From assembly GCA_951217055.1 (NCBI GenBank), contig OX578279.1, forward strand, positions 44,083,250 through 44,147,249: a stretch of DNA of 64,000 nucleotides, read 5' to 3'. This document shows positions 59,240 to 64,000 of the stretch, piece by piece. The translations under genes and the position numbers were made by a program. Each line of letters opens with the position of its first letter. Position 1 is the first letter of the stretch. Under the pieces are notes generated by a model. It worked only from the letters and a program-made list of their open reading frames with translations. It ran no database searches and was not told the origin of the DNA. This stretch comes from Gerris lacustris. Taxonomy: Eukaryota; Arthropoda; Insecta; Hemiptera; Gerridae.

Positions 59240-60600
59240 TGTTTATGTTTTTGTGCAAACATTTAACTATGTATAGGACTGTTTGATGTTTTGACAAACA
59301 AGTAGCTATATATATAGGGCTGTATGATGTTTGACAAACAAGATGTTTGACAAGGTGTTTGACAAACAAGTAACTGTATATAGGTCTGTTTGATGTATGA
59401 TGTTTGACAAACAAGATGTTTGACAAACAAGTAACTGTATATAGGTCTGTTTTGATGTATGATGTTTGACAAACAAGATGTTTGACAAACAAGTAACTGT
59501 TTATAGGGCTGTTTGACAAACAAGATGTTTGACAAACAAGTAACTTTATATAGGGCTGTTTGACAAAACAAGATGTTTGACAAACAAGTAACTGTATATA
59601 GGGTTGTTTGACAAACAAGATGTTTGACAAGATGTTTGACAAGATGTTGGACAAGATGTTTGACAAGATGTTTGACAAACAAGTAACTGTATATAGGGTT
59701 ATTTGACAAACAAGATGTTTGAGGAATGATGTTTGACAAGATGTTTGACAAGATGTTTGACAAACAAGTAACTGTATATAGGGTTGTTTGACAAACAAGA
59801 TGTTTGAGGAATGATGTTTGACAAGATGTTTGACAAACAAGTAACTGTATATAGGGCTGTTTGACAAACAAGATGTTTGACAAACAAGTAACTGTATATA
59901 GGGTTGTTTGACAAACAAGATGTTTGAGGAATGATGTTTGACAAGATGTTTGACAAACAAGTAACTGTATATAGGGCTGTTTGACAAACAAGATGTTTGA
60001 CAAGATGTTTGACAAACAAGTAACTGTATATAGGGTTGTTTGACAAACAAGATGTTTGACAAGATGTTTGACAAGATTTTTGACAAACAAGTAACTGTAT
60101 ATAGGGTTGTTTGACAAACAAGATGTTTGAGGAATGATGTTTGACAAACAAATAACTGTATATAGGGCTGTTTGACAAACAAGATGTTTGACAAGATGTT
60201 TGACAAACAAGTAACTGTATATAGGGTTGTTTGACAAACAAGATGTTTGAGGAATGATGTTTGACAAGATGTTTGACAAACAAGTAACTGTATATAGGGC
60301 TGTTTGACAAACAAGATGTTTGTCGTTTGATGCTTGACAAACAAGTAACTGTATATAGGGCTGTTTGACAAACAAGATGTTTGACAAACAAGATGTTTGA
60401 CAAGATGTTTGACAAACAAGATGTTTGAGGTTTGATGTTTGTCAAACAAGATGTTTGACAAACAAGTAACTGTATATAGGGCTGTTTGACAAACAAGATG
60501 TTTGACAAGATGTTTGACAAACAAGATGTTTGAGTTTGATGTTTGACAAGATGTTTGACAAACAAGTAACTGTATATAGGGCTGTTTGATGTTTATGCAA
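59240..60600. repeat. Array of short palindromic repeats (TGTTTGACAAACA family)
   Basis: About 1.35 kb made of a higher-order unit: GTAACTGTATATAGGGCTG, then one or more TTTGACAAACAAGATG or TTTGACAAGATG steps. The step TTGTTTGACAAACAA equals its own complement except the middle base, so the array is dense with 13-15-bp palindromes, several dozen in all. Variants include TTTGAGGAATGATG and TTTGATGTATGATG. Both ends share TGCAAACAT (59252 and 60596). The minus strand has no stop in any of its three frames for hundreds of codons, because the repeat contains none; the resulting long frames (59181-60632, 59263-60387, 59699-60565) are not credible genes. It separates the integrase remnant from the MADF gene. 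Confidence 0.9.
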
Positions 60601-60654
60601 ACATATGCTTGCATTAAACTTTGTACAAACATAGTAAATATATATTACAAGGGG

Positions 60655-60690
60655 TATAAGGGCTTGTTGCACGTTATATTTGTGTCAGTG
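60655..60690 (+). promoter_or_regulatory. Candidate core promoter of the MADF gene
   Basis: TATAAG at 60655-60660 is followed 30 bases later by TCAGTG at 60685-60690, a good arthropod initiator at standard spacing. It lies just after the palindrome array, 70 bases before the chosen ATG. Confidence 0.55.
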
Positions 60691-60756
60691 TTTAACAGTA
60701 GTTGGTCGAGGAAACACCTTAGCCCCATTCATTTTCTTACTTGTACGTTTATCATA

Positions 60757-61758
60757 ATGGTTTTACCAAATAATAAGAAATTCTGGCGCGAGTTTATAGG
60801 GGCTTATCACAGCTTACCAGAACTATGGGATGTGAAAAGAAAAGTATATACAAATAGAATTAAGAAGGACGAGGCGTACAAAAAACTGGTAGAAAAGATG
60901 AAAGAAGTAGAACCTAAAGCGGATATGAATCTGGTACGTAGAAAGATTAATATTCTACGTACTGCATATCGCAGAGAATTGAAGAAAATCAATACCGAGA
61001 AAAAAACTCCGACTTTGTGGTATTTCGCAGATATAGATTTTTTGAGAGGTCCAGAGGATTTAGCACAACCATCGGAAGTAATTAAATCACATGGTAAACT
61101 ATTTAATCATGTTAAAGAAATACAAGGAGAGCCAGAAAAGGATTCGATCACCACCTCATTTAAAGATATTGAGGGGTCAGATTCATCGCTATCGGAAAAT
61201 GGAACGGACGTAGAAAAATCAAGAAATACACACCCAACTATTGAAAATGATTCCGACTCATCCCTCTCTGACCCGGGGTTTGTACAGTCAGGGGATTTAC
61301 ACTACATGTGTCAAAAAATTGTTAATTCTAATTATGACTTGAATAAAACATGTAGCTTTGATAAAACAATTAATTCAAATAGGGGCTACGAATTCTCCAA
61401 CTCTAAGAAATCTAATCACCCACAGTTAACACATCTAAATATCGATGATTCCGACTCATCCCTCTCCGGTGTACAGTCAAGAGATTTACACAACATGTGT
61501 AAAAAAATTGATAATTCTAATTATGACTTGAATAAACCATGTAGTGTTGATAAACCATCTAGTTCAAATTACGACCCCTCTGAGGTTACTCAACATAGAC
61601 CTCCAGAGTTGAGAGAAAACGAACCATGTTTTAATACTGTAATGGAAATGTTACACCGTCTTGAATTTCTTTGGAACTCCGACCAAGAAAGCAACTCTCA
61701 TGGAGAAGAGATACAATATATAATTACTTCTTTAAGAATTCTGGGTGTCATATATTAA
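60757..61758 (+). CDS. MADF-domain (Myb/SANT-like) DNA-binding protein
   Basis: A 333-residue protein from the ATG at 60757 (the open frame extends upstream into the array, but the promoter motif at 60655-60690 favours this start). Residues about 9-95 form a MADF domain: FWREFIGAYHSLPELWDV, then KKDEAYKKLVEKMKEVEP, RRKINILRTAYRRELKKI and LWYFADIDFL. MADF proteins bind DNA, usually as transcription regulators. The middle is acidic and Ser/Asp-rich, with a repeated module: DSDSSLS ... VQSGDLHYMCQKI ... NSNYDLNK, then DSDSSLSGVQSRDLHNMCKK ... NSNYDLNK. The C-terminus (about 290-333) is a conserved-looking helical tail (VMEMLHRLEFLW ... IITSLRILGV), typical of BESS-like interaction ends though not a clear BESS motif. 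AATAAA overlaps the stop. Frame is intact. Confidence 0.85.
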   Translation: MVLPNNKKFWREFIGAYHSLPELWDVKRKVYTNRIKKDEAYKKLVEKMKEVEPKADMNLVRRKINILRTAYRRELKKINTEKKTPTLWYFADIDFLRGPEDLAQPSEVIKSHGKLFNHVKEIQGEPEKDSITTSFKDIEGSDSSLSENGTDVEKSRNTHPTIENDSDSSLSDPGFVQSGDLHYMCQKIVNSNYDLNKTCSFDKTINSNRGYEFSNSKKSNHPQLTHLNIDDSDSSLSGVQSRDLHNMCKKIDNSNYDLNKPCSVDKPSSSNYDPSEVTQHRPPELRENEPCFNTVMEMLHRLEFLWNSDQESNSHGEEIQYIITSLRILGVIY

Positions 61759-62098
61759 TAAATTCTTTGTACAATAATTGTAAATTAATAAACTAACTAG
61801 TTGTGTTATATAAGTAGTCAAAACAAACAAGATCTTTTGTTTTTTGTAAAGCAGTTGTTTGTATTTTTAGAATCATTAGTTCTTAAGCGTTAAAATTTGT
61901 GTATAATAATGTATTTTTTTTAATATATAAACATAACTTACAAACCTTTGTATTTTTATATGTACCATACCCCCATTAACCTTTACAATAAATATACAAG
62001 ATTAGGTTTAAGACTTACAAAACAACTATTATTAACAAAGATTTTTTATTTATAATTATTTTATACAATTTTCAACAGATATAATTTTTAAAACGTTT
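61759..62098. other. Intergenic 3' region between converging genes
   Basis: AT-rich; holds the AATAAA of the MADF gene at 61757-61762 and further AATAAA sites on both strands for the convergent small gene. Nothing else seen. Confidence 0.5.
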
Positions 62099-62205
62099 TC
62101 ATTCCTCCAGTGCGTATTCGAAGTCAACGAGATACATTTTTCTGTTTTTATTTCCTACGTTGACAATCCCTCTGAATATCAAATCTAAAGTACCTGATGT
62201 TGAAG
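62099..62205 (-). CDS. Small element protein, second coding exon
   Basis: After acceptor TGTTGTAG (AG at 62207-62206) the exon finishes a split threonine codon and encodes STSGTLDLIFRGIVNVGNKN then RKMYLVDFEYALEE and a TGA stop at 62099-62101. Phase matches the first exon exactly. The part LxLIFRGIV...RKMYLVDF looks like beta strands. See the first exon for family discussion. Confidence 0.75.
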
Positions 62206-62309
62206 CTACAACACACAATAAAATACGCATTAAATATTTATACAAATTATTATACAATATAATTTATACAAAAGTAGAGATTTTATTACAAAATGCTAAT
62301 TGTACTCAC

Positions 62310-62544
62310 TGTTATAATTATTTAGATCCTCTTTGCTAATTCTTGTCTCAAATCTGCTAGGAAGGATTACAGATACAGAACGTCCTCCATAACGTATTTC
62401 AGCTGTGACGTAAGGCCCAAATTCACCATCAAACTTCTCAAATCTCAAAATGGGGTAACGTATATTTTCAACCAAATCCACTATCTTCATAAAGCTGGGT
62501 CTGTTACCAACTTTCATATTTAATTTGTTAATGAACGAAGACAT
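62310..62544 (-). CDS. Small element protein, first coding exon (113 residues in total)
   Basis: ATG at 62544-62542 follows directly on a splice acceptor (TTTTGCAG). The exon encodes MSSFINKLNMKVGNRPSFMK, then VDLVENIRYPILRFEKFDGE, FGPYVTAEIRYGGRSVSVIL and PSRFETRISKEDLNNYN, then donor GTGAGT from 62309. The pattern (YPI, a short charged turn, FGxxVxxE, VxLPxRF, then a C-terminal strand in exon 2) is one I recall from many unnamed hemipteran proteins, often near PolB genes. An OB-fold single-strand-binding role is plausible but unproven. The minus gene is convergent with the MADF gene and divergent from the gene at 63017. Confidence 0.75.
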
Positions 62545-62712
62545 CTGCAAAAAATGAAAACACATTAGAGGAATATGGTGCACTTTTTTCTACTACAGAG
62601 CACGGTATTTAAATAGTAATACTTGTTTAATATTTCCACATATATAATAAAACTGAATTAATTTAACTGATGATACTTATATGTACTACAGAATGAAAAT
62701 TATTGTACATAC
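62545..62712 (-). other. 5' leader intron of the small element gene
   Basis: Donor CACAAG|GTATGT (GT at 62712-62711) and acceptor TTTTGCAG ending at 62545 bracket 168 bp. The untranslated first exon would run upstream from 62713 to roughly 62830-62860. No TATA box at standard spacing is clear; ATAAGG near 62883 is a weak candidate. Confidence 0.55.
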
Positions 62713-62956
62713 CTTGTGTGAGAAATGGTTAGAGGGTAGTTTGAGGTTAAAGATACGGCAGGAAGTGGTTGGTGGTGGTTAGAGATGTTCACAGGTACAG
62801 AGGTAAAAGACGACTAAACACACCACATGTAAAAACACAATGAGGTGCTGGGTGACCTACTTACCGGTCAATGACCCCCACCTTATGTACTGCTGACCTC
62901 AGCATTTCCGGTCCACCTAAATTCTACAACCACTCAATTTGATAATTTAAATTCTT

Positions 62957-62989
62957 GTATATCTTGGAGGAACTACACAGATTCAGTTG
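62957..62989 (+). promoter_or_regulatory. Candidate core promoter of the 280-residue gene
   Basis: GTATATC at 62957 and the initiator TTCAGTTG at 62983-62989 are about 26 bases apart, the same layout as at 60655-60690. The first ATG after it is 63017, giving a leader of about 30 bases. Confidence 0.5.
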
Positions 62990-63016
62990 TCATCCATAGA
63001 CTGTGCTACAAACATC

Positions 63017-63859
63017 ATGGCTCCAGTCAAGAAATCTTATAAATTTGCCGGTATGAAAGCCAAGATTGAATATTCCTATCCCTGGGTAATTGTTTGTCTT
63101 GCTTCTGTACCCGGACCAGACGAGTTGAAGTTCCCCAAAGAGTTGACTGTCACCACACCAGAAATGACTTTTCACTATATACTACGCATCCCCAGTAACA
63201 TGGTTGAATACGACGTCGGTTACTCATATAAAAACAGATATAACGAGGTAAGACCTTACTCTACTACAAGCTTAACAAAATTCAATGAAACTCTACCTTC
63301 CCATGTGGACAAAGCCCGTTTTGTGTTTGGTCACGGTAACATAGAACTGATTGAAAGGATTGTGCAAAGACCTGTCATAAATATACACAACCTGGAAGGG
63401 TTTCAACAAATCTTTTCCACCAACCTAGATAATTGCACGTACCACACAGTTCACAATACTTATTCAATTTGTACGCGGGCTGTAGCCAAGAATCTTGCCG
63501 CTTGGATCTACAATAATCCTAAAACCATTGCATTTGTAAACCAGAAACATTATACGGAAGAGGGTTTACACACGGTAGAACCAGAGGTTTTACATATTAC
63601 AGAACCTGTGCAAGAGATAAAGGAGGATGGTTTACAAGGACCAGACTCAATGGAAGCCTCTACAAATCAAGAATTAGAGTCTACAGAAGAGTATATAAAA
63701 ATGTTATTACGTCAAATAGATTCTATGAACAAGGGTATTAAAGAACAGACAGGGTGCACGCAAATGTTAACACAGGAGTCTGCGGAAAAGAAAATTAAAG
63801 GGCCAGAAGCTACAAAACAACAAGATCTACTCGATTTATTTGATTTAAAATTTTTATAA
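63017..63859 (+). CDS. Uncharacterised element protein, 280 residues
   Basis: Intact frame from ATG 63017 (MAPVKKSYKFAGMKAKIEYS) to TAA. The upstream in-frame TTG at 62987 lies at the predicted transcription start and is not a likely start codon. The N-terminal half is strand-rich (YPWVIVCLASVPGP, MTFHYILRIP). The middle has KARFVFGHGNIELIERIV, VINIHNLEGFQQI and a Cys/His stretch CTYHTVHNTYSICTRAVAKN followed by LAAWI. This layout (a V/I-rich strand, G-N/E-rich turn, later CxxH ... CxxA ... LxxW) is one I recall from unnamed hemipteran proteins associated with PolB elements. The C-terminal 90 residues are acidic and low complexity. Function unknown; no signal peptide or membrane segment. Confidence 0.7.
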   Translation: MAPVKKSYKFAGMKAKIEYSYPWVIVCLASVPGPDELKFPKELTVTTPEMTFHYILRIPSNMVEYDVGYSYKNRYNEVRPYSTTSLTKFNETLPSHVDKARFVFGHGNIELIERIVQRPVINIHNLEGFQQIFSTNLDNCTYHTVHNTYSICTRAVAKNLAAWIYNNPKTIAFVNQKHYTEEGLHTVEPEVLHITEPVQEIKEDGLQGPDSMEASTNQELESTEEYIKMLLRQIDSMNKGIKEQTGCTQMLTQESAEKKIKGPEATKQQDLLDLFDLKFL

Positions 63860-63882
63860 CCTAGGCAAAAGGTTATATTTTG
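63855..63882 (+). terminator. Hairpin at the end of the 280-residue gene
   Basis: ATAACCT and AGGTTAT (around AGGCAAA) form a perfect 7-bp stem overlapping the stop codon. In a eukaryotic gene its role is unknown; it may act on 3' end formation or be chance. Confidence 0.3.
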
Positions 63883-64000
63883 TAAAATTATATCTGTTGT
63901 ACTTGTTAAATATACCTAGAAATTATAACACGTGTTTTTATTGTGTTAATCCAGTTCCTTTACAAAACTACATGGTTACATTCAGTTACCGTCTAAACAC

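Noticed and set aside
59240..60600. CRISPR array
   Set aside because: Units are directly adjacent or separated by a constant spacer, there are no unique spacers, and the sequence is eukaryotic.
59181..60632. 483-codon minus-strand ORF (and two overlapping long ORFs) through the palindrome array
   Set aside because: The peptide is pure translation of the short DNA repeat, all three frames are open equally, and none carries a known domain. Treated as repeat, not gene.
62987..63016. TTG start for the 280-residue protein
   Set aside because: TTG is at the predicted transcription start and is not a usual start in animals; ATG at 63017 follows at once.

Overview
The window is arthropod nuclear DNA, most likely from a hemipteran insect. 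The insect call is an inference: the F-BAR exons match arthropod Nervous wreck from memory, the core promoters are of the TATA plus TCAGT type, and the Helitron, Harbinger and PolB-element content is of the kind common in hemipteran genomes. It is AT-rich, intron-heavy and full of repeats, with no bacterial features.

Layout. (1) About 1-27.3 kb is the interior of one host gene on the minus strand. Five exons at 27243-27198, 23716-23631, 8977-8833, 8600-8464 and 4179-4116 join in perfect phase and encode part of the F-BAR domain of a Nervous wreck / FCHSD-type protein. The first and last exons are outside the window or were not found. Its introns (about 3.5 kb, 14.7 kb, 232 bp and 4.3 kb) are packed with non-autonomous transposons: Helitron ends, Harbinger-like and hAT-like MITEs, foldback elements, SINEs and a LINE fragment. 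(2) About 27.3-52.9 kb holds no recognised host exon. It contains a 2.1 kb near-perfect foldback, a 285-bp tandem repeat joined to a TIR unit (also present inverted 3.6 kb away), a 0.9 kb foldback, a decayed Harbinger transposase fragment, a decayed LINE and simple repeats. (3) About 52.9-64.0 kb is part of a Polinton/Maverick- or adintovirus-like element. It carries an intact protein-primed-type family B DNA polymerase with N-terminal zinc fingers (minus), a broken 3' part of a retrovirus-like integrase with a C-terminal chromodomain (minus), a 1.35 kb array of short palindromic repeats, a MADF-domain gene (plus), a small two-exon gene (minus) and an unrecognised 280-residue protein (plus).

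How the element's genes may work together: PolB would copy the element and integrase would insert it, though this integrase copy lacks its N-terminal half and has a frameshift. The palindrome array lies exactly between the integrase remnant and the MADF gene, so it could be a replication or enhancer region bound by the MADF protein (inference). Capsid, packaging ATPase and protease genes of complete Polintons are not visible and may lie beyond base 64000. Neither end of the element was identified.
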